From Ralstonia sp. RRA (GTDB taxonomy: Bacteria > Pseudomonadota > Gammaproteobacteria > Burkholderiales > Burkholderiaceae), in assembly GCF_037023145.1 (NCBI RefSeq), contig NZ_CP146091.1, forward strand, positions 1,426,001-1,490,000: a stretch of DNA of 64,000 bases. The letters are read 5' to 3'. A program made the translations under genes and the position numbers. Below are positions 8,127-17,158 of the stretch, in pieces (the first letter of the stretch is position 1; each line of letters opens with the position of its first letter). The notes under the pieces were generated by a model. That model was not told the origin of the DNA. It saw nothing but the letters and a program-made list of their open reading frames with translations, and made no database searches.

Positions 8127-9023
8127 ATGGATCATTTCGAGAGCTTGCGGCTCTTTCGTACGATCGTCGAAGTTAGAAACTTCAGACGCGCGGGGCAGAT
8201 GCTTGGGGTATCGCCGGCTGTCGTTTCAAGGGCGATCACTTCCCTGGAAGAGCGGCTCGGCGCGCGCCTCTTCCACCGGTCGACAAAGCAGTTCTCGCTG
8301 ACGGACGCGGCCCACCGCTTCTATGACGGATGCTGCCGTGTGCTCGACGATCTGGATTGCCTGGAATCCGACGCACGCAGCCAGGGGCATCTGCCGGTTG
8401 GCGTATTGCGGCTCGTTGCGCATACGACCGCAACGTCGGGGTGGCTTGCGCCGCTGGTGGCATCGTTCAAGCGCCAGAACCCGAACGTCATGGTTGAGGT
8501 GACCTTGGTGGAGGGCACCGTCGATCTGGCAACCGAGGGCTACGACATCGGCTTGGTATTGCCGTTCATGTTGGCCACCGACCTGGCGGTGACGCGGCTG
8601 CTGCATCGCCTGCCGTTGGCCATCGTGGCGACACCGCACTACCTGGACGCGCGTGGGCGCCCGTGTCACCCGGCCGATCTGGCTGACCATGTCTTCGTCA
8701 CCGTACCGCCGCACCAGCACAAGCCCATTGTGACGTTCCGCACCGATGGGGCACCGCTGGTGGTTCCGCTGCGCTACGAAATTGCCTCGAACAACGCCGC
8801 ATTCAACCGTGAAGTCGTACTGGCCGGACTCGGCATGGGGCTGTTGCCATTGGCACTGGTGGAAGACGATCTGCGCGAAGGGCGCCTCGTCCGCTTGGTG
8901 GGTGAACACGACATCCTGGATACCGCAGCGGAGGTTCGCCTCGCCTACATGAGCCGGACGATGGTGCCGGCCAAAGTCAGGGCCTTCATCGACCACGCCG
9001 TCGCGTACTTTGAGGAGCGGTGA
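8127..9023 (+). CDS. LysR-family transcriptional regulator
   Basis: 298 residues, starting MDHFESLRLFRTIVEV, with recognition region VSPAVVSRAITSLEERLG and FHRSTKQFSLTDA, a standard LysR HTH; the remainder is a full-length effector-binding domain. ATG at 8127 is preferred over the in-frame GTG at 8103 because GAGG lies at the proper spacing before it and the protein then starts where family members do. It is followed after 94 bp by an AI-2E-type permease gene in the same direction. The MDHFESLRLF-type subgroup usually regulates nearby oxidoreductases or efflux; the effector is unknown. Confidence 0.88.
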   Translation: MDHFESLRLFRTIVEVRNFRRAGQMLGVSPAVVSRAITSLEERLGARLFHRSTKQFSLTDAAHRFYDGCCRVLDDLDCLESDARSQGHLPVGVLRLVAHTTATSGWLAPLVASFKRQNPNVMVEVTLVEGTVDLATEGYDIGLVLPFMLATDLAVTRLLHRLPLAIVATPHYLDARGRPCHPADLADHVFVTVPPHQHKPIVTFRTDGAPLVVPLRYEIASNNAAFNREVVLAGLGMGLLPLALVEDDLREGRLVRLVGEHDILDTAAEVRLAYMSRTMVPAKVRAFIDHAVAYFEER

Positions 9024-9117
9024 GATGCGGGGACCATCTTCTCGGGCGAGCACCGTTGCCTATTGCGAACAGTGCAGCGTCCATCACCAAGGGAGCACGC
9101 ACGGTGCGAAAACGCTG

Positions 9118-10176
9118 ATGTCCACCCTGATACGGCGCCAGGCCTGGCTATGGGGGCTTGTTGCGCTGGCAATGGGTGGGCTCATGTGGGCACTGCGGCC
9201 GGTGCTGACGCCGTTCCTGCTGGGCGCACTCATTGCCTACATGCTGCAGCCGGGTGTGGAGTGGTTGGCGCGACACCGCGTGCCCCGCTGGCTCGCTGCG
9301 CTGGCGATGATCTTGTGCTTTGCGGCGCTGGCGGCGCTGCTCGTCACGCTCATGTTCGCTGTCGTCCAGACTGAAGGTCCGCAACTCCAGGCAAAAATTC
9401 CTGTGCTGCTTGCCAACCTGAATGCATGGCTGCAGCCAAAGCTGGCTGTTCTGGGGCTTGGCGTCGACCTGGATTTGGCGCATCTGCGCGATCTGCTGTC
9501 CGCGCCGCGCTCTGGTGGTGATGGCAACGCTGTTCTCGCCATCTGGCAATACCTGCGCACCAGCGGCAATGCGATGTTGACCGTGGTGGGTAACGTGGTG
9601 CTGGTCCCGCTGGTGCTCTTCTACCTGCTCTACGACCGGCACCAGATGTTTCGGCGCATGGAAAGCCTGATCCCCCGTCGGTGGCTTGCCCAGACGCGGG
9701 CGTTCGTCATCGACATTGACCGGATGCTGTCGCAATACTTGCGCGGGCAGCTTCTCGTGATGGTCGTGTTGGCCGCGTTCTACCCCATCGCCTTGACGCT
9801 GGCGGGCTTCGACATTGCGTTGCCGCTGGGCTTGTTCACGGGCTTGGCGGTGTTCATTCCTTATGTCGGATTTGCCGCTGGCCTGGCGCTCGCCATGTTG
9901 GCCGCCGTGCTGCAGTTTGGCGATCTGTATGGCATCGGTGCCGTTGCTGTGGTGTACGGCCTGGGTCAGATTCTAGAAAACGTCTTCCTTACGCCGCGCC
10001 TGATTGGCGAGCGCATTGGCCTGCACCCGTTGGCCGTGATCTTTGCGCTGCTGGCCTTTGGCCACCTGTTCGGATTCTTTGGGGTGCTGCTGGCGTTGCC
10101 TGCCAGCGCCATTCTTGCGGCGGCGCTACGGGCGTTGCGTCACCGCTATCTCGCGAGCGCGCTCTATCAAGCCTGA
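9118..10176 (+). CDS. AI-2E family transporter (PerM/TqsA-like permease)
   Basis: 352 residues with about eight membrane helices: two hydrophobic hairpins at the N-terminus (WLWGLVALAMGG, PFLLGALIAYMLQPGVEWL), a soluble central domain, then a C-terminal helical half including FTGLAVFIPYVGF and the conserved GERIGLHPLAVIFALLAFG motif. The family includes TqsA, reported to export autoinducer-2, but most members have other or unknown substrates. The start MSTLIRRQ at 9118 was chosen because upstream in-frame residues show no resemblance to family members; the ribosome-binding site is weak. Likely co-transcribed with the upstream LysR gene. Confidence 0.87.
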   Translation: MSTLIRRQAWLWGLVALAMGGLMWALRPVLTPFLLGALIAYMLQPGVEWLARHRVPRWLAALAMILCFAALAALLVTLMFAVVQTEGPQLQAKIPVLLANLNAWLQPKLAVLGLGVDLDLAHLRDLLSAPRSGGDGNAVLAIWQYLRTSGNAMLTVVGNVVLVPLVLFYLLYDRHQMFRRMESLIPRRWLAQTRAFVIDIDRMLSQYLRGQLLVMVVLAAFYPIALTLAGFDIALPLGLFTGLAVFIPYVGFAAGLALAMLAAVLQFGDLYGIGAVAVVYGLGQILENVFLTPRLIGERIGLHPLAVIFALLAFGHLFGFFGVLLALPASAILAAALRALRHRYLASALYQA

Positions 10177-10184
10177 TTAACACA

Positions 10185-10206
10185 CCCTCGCCGAGTGCTG
10201 CGAGGG
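10185..10206. terminator. Hairpin between convergent genes
   Basis: A 7-bp perfect stem (CCCTCGC, 10185-10191, with GCGAGGG, 10200-10206, 8-nt loop) fills the 31-bp gap between the AI-2E gene and the convergent TetR gene. There is no U-tract, so termination strength is uncertain. Confidence 0.5.
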
Positions 10207-10207
10207 C

Positions 10208-10924
10208 TCATGCAGGGGTTGCGGCGCCGCCGTCCTTGAACATCGGCAACGGCAGTTGCGCGATTCTTTCCGCTTCAACGCGCTTGATGCCCAGTGCCTG
10301 GAGCACGAAGACGGCCGCACGTTCGGCCAGGTGCTCCACCCGAACGGCCGCTGCTTGGTGGCCGCGCCCCGGGCGTGCGGCAGCCGTCGCAAAGTGCAAC
10401 TCGGCCGCAACACCGGCAAGCACGGTGCCAATCACTGAAAGCACGCTTGGCAACGGATCTGCCACGACGAACCGCTTGGCAGCGAGCCCGCGGTGGCTGT
10501 CGCGTAGCAGGCGCAAGCCAAGGCTATGTGTCAGGGCGCGGGTAGAGACACCTTCGCGCATCAGCAACCGGCCCCAGACCGGCTCACGCTGCGCCCGCAG
10601 CAAGGTGTGACGGACGGAGATTGCAATGATCTCGGCCGGATCCGTCAAGCCATGCGCCGCCCCATCCAGCCGGTCAGCGAAGTCTTCAAACGCCCAGTCG
10701 ATGAGGGCGGCGAAGAGCCCTTCCTTCGATTCGAAGTGGTTGTAGAACGAGCCGAAGCCCACATCGGCGGCTTCGGTGATCTCGCTGATGGCAACGCGCT
10801 CGATGCTTTTTTCAGACAGCAACAACAACGCGGCGTGAAGCAGGCGCGTCCGTGTTTCTTCTTTGCGACGCGTGCCGCGCCGCTGGTGGCGGCCTTCGGC
10901 CACGCGATTCATGAGGTTCCGCAT
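10208..10924 (-). CDS. TetR/AcrR-family repressor (paralogue A)
   Basis: 238 residues. The HTH is RLLHAALLLLSEKSIERVAISEITEAADVGFGSFYNHFESKEGLFAAL, here abbreviated by its key signature VGFGSFYNHFESKE, the standard TetR N-terminal domain. The C-terminal ligand domain carries PAEIIAISVRHTLLRAQREPVWG. ATG at 10924 is preferred; an upstream TTG at 10948 and an ATG at 10912 are possible. The gene is divergent from the RND efflux operon, the normal position of an efflux repressor, and its promoter interval contains the shared operator at 10976. It is strikingly similar to the TetR protein encoded at 20794-21549. Confidence 0.9.
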   Translation of the reverse strand: MRNLMNRVAEGRHQRRGTRRKEETRTRLLHAALLLLSEKSIERVAISEITEAADVGFGSFYNHFESKEGLFAALIDWAFEDFADRLDGAAHGLTDPAEIIAISVRHTLLRAQREPVWGRLLMREGVSTRALTHSLGLRLLRDSHRGLAAKRFVVADPLPSVLSVIGTVLAGVAAELHFATAAARPGRGHQAAAVRVEHLAERAAVFVLQALGIKRVEAERIAQLPLPMFKDGGAATPA

Positions 10925-10975
10925 AGGGGTCTCGATTGGTGTCTTCAATGGCGATGATAGTGGCTTGCGTCATAG

Positions 10976-11004
10976 TTGACAATATTATCAGTTATGAGTT
11001 TAAT
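10976..11004 (+). promoter_or_regulatory. Sigma70-type promoter with ATCAGTTATGA operator (copy 2)
   Basis: TTGACA at 10976-10981, a 17-bp spacer carrying TTATCAGTTATGA, then TTTAAT at 10999-11004 (5 of 6 to the -10 consensus). It points at the RND efflux operon and lies about 50 bp from the start of the divergent TetR gene. Operator placement between -35 and -10 predicts direct repression. Confidence 0.68.
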
Positions 11005-11286
11005 GTCGTCCGTGGGGTCGATCGGGGCGAATTGCCCTGAGTTAGGACGCGGTGATGGGGCAAGCACCCGGCGACAAAGGCCAGAGAGCCGTCCGCCATG
11101 GCTTGCCAGCTGAATGCAGCACATTTGCCGAGAAGTGGTTCCTGAACGCCGTGGAGACCGGCGACTTGCGTACCCGACATCCGAGTTCCGTTATGCGTTA
11201 CCCGAGAGCTGATCGCGCAGAAGCGGCGCGGCTCCGGAATGCGCGTGACCCCTTGTTCGTTAGGCCATCACTTGCTTGGAAACATC
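11005..11286 (+). other. Long untranslated leader of the RND operon
   Basis: If transcription starts near 11011 as the promoter predicts, the leader before the adaptor gene is about 275 nt. I find no convincing small gene in it: the plus-strand frame from 11052 to 11417 is proline/arginine-rich and runs out of frame into the adaptor gene. Regulatory RNA structure is possible but not demonstrated. Confidence 0.4.
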
Positions 11287-12453
11287 GTGAAATATCCCGG
11301 TCGTCAAGCGCGAACGACAGCGCGCCCCCAACTGTCCGTCGTCGGGCGTTCCAAACGCGCGCCTGTTGTCATTGCCGCCTGCTGCGCTGTGTTGCTGGCG
11401 GGCTGTCACCACAGTGAAACCCTGGTCGCAGCACCCAAGCCGGTCGTTGCGCTGACGCTGCATCCGGACGGCAACGCCGTTGCGAACACATTGCCCGGGC
11501 AGGTGCAGGCGCGGTACTCCACGCCGCTGTCGTTCCGTGTGGGCGGCAAGGTGGTCGAGCGCCGCGTGCGTCTGGGCGATACCGTCAAGGAAGGGCAGGT
11601 GCTGGCGATGCTGGATCAGGCAGATCTGCGCAACGATCTGGCCAATGCCCGCGCGCAACTGGAAGCCGCAGAACATCGGTTGGTCTTCGCCAAGCAACAG
11701 CTTGACCGTGACCGCGCGCAGTCGCAGGCGAACCTGATTGCGCCGGCACAGATGGAGCAGACGCAGGACGCCTACGCTTCCGCGCTTGCGCAACGCGATT
11801 CCGCACGGGCACAAGCCACCCTGGTGGGCGATCGCCTGCGCTACGCCACGCTGGTGGCGGACCACGACGGCGTCATCACGTCGGAGGATGCCGACACCGG
11901 CCAGAACGTCCAGCCTGGCCAAGCGATCTATCACCTCGATTGGACGGGCGACGTCGACATCGTTTGCGATGCACCGGAGCGTGCGCTGTCCTCACTCACC
12001 GTTGGCAGCACGGCGCGCGTGAGCCTGCCGGCTGTGCCGTCGCAAACCTTTGAAGCACGCGTGCGCGAGGTGTCCCCCGCGGCCGATCCGCAAAGCCGTA
12101 CGTGGCGCGTCAAGCTGTCGCTCGCGGCGCCAAGCGCTGCGGTGCGCATGGGCATGACCGCCAATATCGCTTTCGATGCCAAGGGCGATGCGGTGGCTGC
12201 GCATCCGTTCAAGCTGCCGGTGACCGCACTGTTCCACCGCGGCGAAGAGCCTGCAGTCTGGGTGGTGCGCGCGAACACAGATATCTTGGAACTGCGCCCG
12301 GTCACCATCGCGCGTTACGACGAACGCAGCGTGCTAGTCGCTTCCGGCTTGCGCGATGGCGATCGCGTGGTGATGCAGGGCGTGCATGCCGTCAACGCCG
12401 GGCAACACGTGCAAGTGGTTGCGCCCCTGCACCCTGAGGACTTTGCATCATGA
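11287..12453 (+). CDS. RND efflux periplasmic adaptor (membrane fusion lipoprotein)
   Basis: About 388 residues from a proposed GTG at 11287 (ATG at 11239 is alternative). A basic segment precedes a hydrophobic stretch ending in lipobox LAGC, so the protein is lipid-anchored to the inner membrane. A lipoyl/biotinyl half-motif (FRVGGKVVERRVRLGDTV), an alpha-hairpin (ARAQLEAAEHRLVFAKQQL), the second lipoyl half (DHDGVITSEDADTGQNVQPG) and a beta-barrel complete the HlyD/AcrA architecture. It links the RND pump to the outer-membrane channel. The stop overlaps the next start by ATGA, indicating translational coupling. Confidence 0.9.
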   Translation: MKYPGRQARTTARPQLSVVGRSKRAPVVIAACCAVLLAGCHHSETLVAAPKPVVALTLHPDGNAVANTLPGQVQARYSTPLSFRVGGKVVERRVRLGDTVKEGQVLAMLDQADLRNDLANARAQLEAAEHRLVFAKQQLDRDRAQSQANLIAPAQMEQTQDAYASALAQRDSARAQATLVGDRLRYATLVADHDGVITSEDADTGQNVQPGQAIYHLDWTGDVDIVCDAPERALSSLTVGSTARVSLPAVPSQTFEARVREVSPAADPQSRTWRVKLSLAAPSAAVRMGMTANIAFDAKGDAVAAHPFKLPVTALFHRGEEPAVWVVRANTDILELRPVTIARYDERSVLVASGLRDGDRVVMQGVHAVNAGQHVQVVAPLHPEDFAS

Positions 12454-15400
12454 GCGGGGGTGATCGCGAAATCGCGCAGGGCACCGAGCAGGTGGCGACG
12501 CCTGCATCCCCGGCGGACGAAGGCGGCTTCAACCTGTCGGCATGGGCACTGCGCCACCAGCAGCTGGTGATCTTCCTGATCGGGCTGGCGACGCTGTTTG
12601 GCGTCATTGGCTACACGCATCTTGCGCAGTCAGAAGATCCGCCGTTCACGTTCCGGACGATGGTGATCCAGACGTACTGGCCGGGCGCCACCGCGCGCGA
12701 AGTGCAGGAGCAGATCACCGATCGCATCGGGCGCCAGCTCCAGGCCGCGCCGTATGTCGACAACATCAAGAGCTATTCGCGCCCTGGTGAGTCGATGATC
12801 TTCTTCGCCATGAAGGACTCCGCCCCCGTCAAGGACGTGCCGGAGACCTGGTATCAGGTGCGCAAGAAGGTGGGCGATATTCGCGCGAACTTGCCAAAGG
12901 GCACGGTCGGGCCGTTCTTCAATGACGAGTTCGGTGACGTCTACACGAATATCTACGCGCTGGAAGGCGACGGTTTCTCGCCCGCGCAACTGCACGATTA
13001 CGCGGACAAGCTGCGCACCGTGCTGCTGCGTGTGCCTGGCGTCGCCAAGGTGGACTACGTTGGTGATCCGGCTGAACACGTCTTCATCGAAATCTCCAAC
13101 GCGCAGCTGACGCGGCTTGCCATCACGCCGCAGCAGATCGCGCAGGCCATCGACGCACAGAACACCGTGGCACCGGTCGGCACGATCACGACCGCTGACG
13201 ACCGCGTATTCGTGCGGCCCACGGGCGCGTTCAAGGATGTGCAGGCGCTGTCCGACATGCTGATCACCGTGAACAAGCGCACGTTCCGGCTGGGTGACAT
13301 CGCCAAGATCACGCGCGGTTATGACGACCCGCCCGTCACGCAGATGCGCACCAACGGCCATGCCGTGCTGGGCATCGGCGTCACGATGCAGAAGGGCGGC
13401 GATGTGATCGATCTCGGCAAGGCGCTCGACGCTACGGCGGGCGAACTGCAGGCGACGCTGCCGGCAGGGCTGAAGCTGTCTGCGATTTCGAGCATGCCGC
13501 ATGCCGTCAAGCACTCCGTGGACGAGTTCGTGCGCTCGGTTGGTGAAGCCGTGGCGATTGTGCTGGTGGTGAGCCTGGTATCGCTGGGCTTGCGTACGGG
13601 CATGGTTGTGGTGATTTCCATCCCGATCGTGCTGGCCATCACGGCCTTGTGCATGCACATGTTCGGCATCGGGCTGGACAAGGTTTCGCTGGGCACGCTG
13701 GTGCTTGCGCTCGGGTTGCTGGTGGATGACGCCATCATCGCCGTCGAGATGATGGCCGTGAAGCTGGAGCAGGGGTGGAGCCGCATGCGCGCCGCCGCTT
13801 TTGCTTACTCCAGCACGGCATTCCCGATGCTGACCGGCACGCTGGTAACGGTGTCAGGCTTCTTGCCGATCGCGCTGGCCAAGTCGAGCACGGGCGAGTA
13901 CACGCGCTCGATCTTCGAGGTGTCCGCTATCTCGCTGATCGTGTCGTGGTTTGCCGCCGTGGTCCTAGTGCCGCTGCTGGGCTATCACATGCTGCCGGAG
14001 CACAAGAACGGCGCCTCGGAACATGGCCATGAGCACGATATCTACAACACCGGCTTCTATCAGCGTCTGTCGGGCTGGATCTCGTTCTGCATCGAGCGCC
14101 GCTGGGTGATTCTGGGTGTGACGGCCGTGCTGTTTGCACTGGGCATGGCAGCGTTCACGCGCGTGCCGCAGCAGTTCTTCCCGAATTCCGAGCGGCCTGA
14201 ATTGCTGGTGGATATTCGCTTGCCGGAAGGCGCTTCGTTTGATGCCACGTTGCGCGAGGCAAAGCGTCTGGAAAAAGCGCTGGATGGCCGAAAAGAGATC
14301 GAGCACTTTGTCGACTACGTCGGCACCGGTGCGCCGCGTTTCTATCTGCCGCTGGACCAGCAGCTTCAACAACCGAACTTCGCGCAGTTCGTGATCACGG
14401 CCAAGAACGTGGAAGAACGCGATGCACTGTCGCGCTGGCTCAACGCCACGCTGGAGAAGGACTTTTCCGGTGTCCGCACCCGTGTCGCACAGCTTGAGAA
14501 CGGCCCGCCAGTTGGCTTCCCAATCAAGTTCCGTGTGAGCGGCGACGACATTGCGACCGTACGCAACATCGCCGACAAGGTGGCCGAGAAGGTGCGTGCC
14601 GATGCCCGCACGCAGAACGTGCAGTTCGATTGGGATGAACCGGCCGAACGTTCGATGTCGTTCGAGATCGACCAGATCAAGGCGCGCCAGCTTGGTGTGA
14701 CGTCGGAGGATGTCTCCAACTTCCTGGCCATGACGCTGTCCGGCTACACGGTGACGCAGTATCGTGAGCGCGACAAGCTGATCAACGTCGATCTGCGTGC
14801 TCCGAAGACGGAACGCGTTGACCCCGCCAAGCTTGCTGGCCTGGCAATGCCAACGCCTAACGGCCCGGTTCCGCTCGGCGCGCTGGGGCATGTGCAGAAC
14901 AAGCTCGAGTACGGCGTGATCTGGGAACGTGACCGCCAGCCGACCATCACGGTGCAGGCCGACGTGCGCGGCAACGCGCAAGGCATTGGCGTGACGCGCG
15001 ACATCGATCAGGCGCTCGCCGCTGAACGCGCCAAGCTGCCGGTGGGCTATCGCATCCAGATCGGTGGTGCGGTGGAAGAGAGCGTGAAGGGCCAGACGTC
15101 GATCAACGCCGAGATGCCGCTGATGATCATTGCGGTGCTGACGCTGCTGATGATCCAGCTCAAGAGCTTCTCGCGCACGTTCATCGTCGTGTTGACCGCA
15201 CCGCTGGGTCTGATTGGCGTGGTGACTGCGCTGCTGCTGTTCGGCAAGCCGTTCGGGTTCGTGGCGCTGCTCGGGGTGATTGCCATGTTCGGCATCATCA
15301 TGCGCAACTCCGTGATCCTGGTGGACCAGATCGACCAGGACATTGCGGCGGGCCAAAAACGTTTCGACGCCATCATCGGCGCAACCGTGCGGCGCTTCCG

Positions 15401-15617
15401 GCCCATCATGCTCACGGCCGCTGCGGCAGTGCTGGCGCTGATTCCGCTGCTGCGCTCGGGCTTCTTCGGGCCGATGGCCACTGCGCTGATGGGCGGTATC
15501 ACCATCGCCACGGTCCTGACCATCTTCTTCCTGCCGGCGCTGTATGCCGCGTGCTTCAAGGTCCGCCCGGACGAACGGGAACTGACTGCGGCCCGCACTG
15601 CAGCCCTGGAGAATTGA
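12450..15617 (+). CDS. RND-family efflux pump (inner-membrane permease)
   Basis: 1055 residues, the usual RND length. After an N-terminal extension of about 25 residues comes the first membrane helix and periplasmic domain. The helix 4 motif is VLALGLLVDDAIIAVEMM, containing the paired aspartates of the proton relay (LLVDDAI). The second half repeats the fold, with a large periplasmic loop and the helix bundle near GVIAMFGIIMRNSVILVDQIDQD. It uses proton motive force to expel drugs or aromatics through the adaptor and NodT-type channel encoded on either side. Sequence resembles the HAE-1/AcrB-type subgroup more than metal exporters; substrate is unknown. Confidence 0.95.
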   Translation: MSGGDREIAQGTEQVATPASPADEGGFNLSAWALRHQQLVIFLIGLATLFGVIGYTHLAQSEDPPFTFRTMVIQTYWPGATAREVQEQITDRIGRQLQAAPYVDNIKSYSRPGESMIFFAMKDSAPVKDVPETWYQVRKKVGDIRANLPKGTVGPFFNDEFGDVYTNIYALEGDGFSPAQLHDYADKLRTVLLRVPGVAKVDYVGDPAEHVFIEISNAQLTRLAITPQQIAQAIDAQNTVAPVGTITTADDRVFVRPTGAFKDVQALSDMLITVNKRTFRLGDIAKITRGYDDPPVTQMRTNGHAVLGIGVTMQKGGDVIDLGKALDATAGELQATLPAGLKLSAISSMPHAVKHSVDEFVRSVGEAVAIVLVVSLVSLGLRTGMVVVISIPIVLAITALCMHMFGIGLDKVSLGTLVLALGLLVDDAIIAVEMMAVKLEQGWSRMRAAAFAYSSTAFPMLTGTLVTVSGFLPIALAKSSTGEYTRSIFEVSAISLIVSWFAAVVLVPLLGYHMLPEHKNGASEHGHEHDIYNTGFYQRLSGWISFCIERRWVILGVTAVLFALGMAAFTRVPQQFFPNSERPELLVDIRLPEGASFDATLREAKRLEKALDGRKEIEHFVDYVGTGAPRFYLPLDQQLQQPNFAQFVITAKNVEERDALSRWLNATLEKDFSGVRTRVAQLENGPPVGFPIKFRVSGDDIATVRNIADKVAEKVRADARTQNVQFDWDEPAERSMSFEIDQIKARQLGVTSEDVSNFLAMTLSGYTVTQYRERDKLINVDLRAPKTERVDPAKLAGLAMPTPNGPVPLGALGHVQNKLEYGVIWERDRQPTITVQADVRGNAQGIGVTRDIDQALAAERAKLPVGYRIQIGGAVEESVKGQTSINAEMPLMIIAVLTLLMIQLKSFSRTFIVVLTAPLGLIGVVTALLLFGKPFGFVALLGVIAMFGIIMRNSVILVDQIDQDIAAGQKRFDAIIGATVRRFRPIMLTAAAAVLALIPLLRSGFFGPMATALMGGITIATVLTIFFLPALYAACFKVRPDERELTAARTAALEN

Positions 15618-15619
15618 CC

Positions 15620-17083
15620 ATGAAACGCTCTCGTATGATGTGCGCGCTTGCCGCTACGTCGGTGCTCGCACTCTCGGCATGCTCCTTGGCACCGACCAGC
15701 ACGCCGCCTGCCGTGCCCTCGCCGGAGCACTACGGCATGACCACGCCACCTGCAAAGACGGCGGAAGCGGCCGGCGTTGCCCAGCAGTTTGATGTCGGGG
15801 CTGCGCCCGTGCCGCAATGGTGGAAGCTCTATCGCTCCGATGCATTGAACGCGTTGGTGGAAGAGGGCCTGCGCAACAACCCCACGCTGGCTGCCACGCA
15901 GAAGACGTTGTCTGCCGCGCAGGAGGAACTGCGCGCGCAGGTGGGGGCATCAACACTGCCGTCCCTCGACGCCGGGGCCCAGGTCGCGCGCCAACGCACG
16001 CCAAACCTCACAGGCGTCGGGCCCGATGCGCTGCGCTACAACGTGTTCGTTGGGCAGTTGCAGGCGCACTACACGTTCGACCTGTTCGGCGCGACGCGCT
16101 ATGCCAACGCCGCGAGTGCCGCGCGGGTGGACGTGCGCGGCTGCGAATTGGAGGCAGCACGGCGCGCGCTCGCCGCGAATATCGTCGGCACGGTGATCAG
16201 CGCAGCAGCGCTGGATGAGCAGATTGCATTGACGGAACGTCTTGTTGTGGTGGCAGACGCGACGGCGCGGGACAGCCAGCGTCGGTACGAGCTGGGGGCG
16301 CTCTCGCATGCGCAAGCGCTGGCATCGACGCAGAGCGCCGCATCGCTGGCGGCGACGCTGCCGCAGCTGCGTCAACAGCGTGCGGTTTCCGTCCATGCAC
16401 TGGCCGTGTTGCTGGGCCGCACCCCGGATGCGGCGCCTGCAGTGCCGGAGTTCAGCAGCCTGTCGCTGCCGAACCAGGTGCCTGTGGCCGTGCCGTCGGA
16501 TCTGCTGCGGGCTCGGCCGGATATCCGCGCCGCCGCTGCGGCGGTCAAGGCGGCGTCCGCAGATGCGGGCGAGGCCACCGCACAGCTCTTCCCGAGCCTG
16601 TCGCTCACGGCCGCGCTGGGCCGTGGCGGATTGAGCTGGCCGGCATTGCTCTCAGGTGCGGGTGGATTGTGGGCGGTGGGTGCCGGGCTGTCGCAGCCCA
16701 TCTTCCACGGTGGCGCATTGATGGCGCACCGCCGGGCGACGCTCGAGCTGTATGACGCAACGGTGCTGCAGTACAAGTCGGCCGTGCTGTCGGCATTCGA
16801 GAACGTTGCCGATACGCTCGCCGCACTGGAAAACGATGCGCAGACGTTGGCATCCGCCGAAGTGGCATCGACCGCAGCGCGTACCGCGTTCAACGAAACC
16901 GCATCGCGCCACCGCTTGGGCGCCTTGCCCGCATCCGCGGAGCAGTCGAGCGAGCAGCAGTACCTGAATGCGCAGCTCGACACCGTGCGTGCGACCAGCC
17001 GGCGCATGAGCGACACGGCTGCGTTGCTACAGGCCATGGGTGAACTGCCCGCCAACACCGATCAGACGATCGCCAAAGACTGA
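15620..17083 (+). CDS. RND outer-membrane channel lipoprotein (NodT family)
   Basis: 487 residues beginning MKRSRMMCALAATSVLALSAC, a lipoprotein signal with cysteine 21. The two TolC-like repeats are visible as helical stretches such as LNALVEEGLRNNPTLAATQKTL and PDIRAAAAAVKAASADAGEATAQLFPSLSL, with PSDLLRARPDIRAAE-like wording typical of the NodT/OprM family. It starts 2 bp after the pump gene stop, completing a three-gene tripartite operon. Confidence 0.94.
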   Translation: MKRSRMMCALAATSVLALSACSLAPTSTPPAVPSPEHYGMTTPPAKTAEAAGVAQQFDVGAAPVPQWWKLYRSDALNALVEEGLRNNPTLAATQKTLSAAQEELRAQVGASTLPSLDAGAQVARQRTPNLTGVGPDALRYNVFVGQLQAHYTFDLFGATRYANAASAARVDVRGCELEAARRALAANIVGTVISAAALDEQIALTERLVVVADATARDSQRRYELGALSHAQALASTQSAASLAATLPQLRQQRAVSVHALAVLLGRTPDAAPAVPEFSSLSLPNQVPVAVPSDLLRARPDIRAAAAAVKAASADAGEATAQLFPSLSLTAALGRGGLSWPALLSGAGGLWAVGAGLSQPIFHGGALMAHRRATLELYDATVLQYKSAVLSAFENVADTLAALENDAQTLASAEVASTAARTAFNETASRHRLGALPASAEQSSEQQYLNAQLDTVRATSRRMSDTAALLQAMGELPANTDQTIAKD

Positions 17084-17106
17084 CATTGCCTTTGGATAGG
17101 CCCGGC

Positions 17107-17127
17107 CTCCACGCCTCAAGCGTGGAG
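17107..17127 (+). terminator. Hairpin after the RND operon
   Basis: Eight-bp perfect stem CTCCACGC/GCGTGGAG with a 5-nt CTCAA loop, 23 bp after the channel gene stop and before the pqi operon. No U-tract, so it may be a weak terminator or an mRNA-stabilising end. Confidence 0.45.
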
Positions 17128-17158
17128 TGCCGCGCTTCGCCTGCACTAGGTCAAGCCC

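Noticed and set aside
11052..11417. Small gene in the RND leader
   Set aside because: It overlaps the adaptor gene out of frame for 130 bp and has shadow-like composition.
12630..13658. Long minus-strand frames inside the RND pump gene (and similar ones in PqiB and the MFS fusion)
   Set aside because: They are antisense shadows typical of GC-rich genes, with His/Arg/Gln-rich composition and no domain resemblance.
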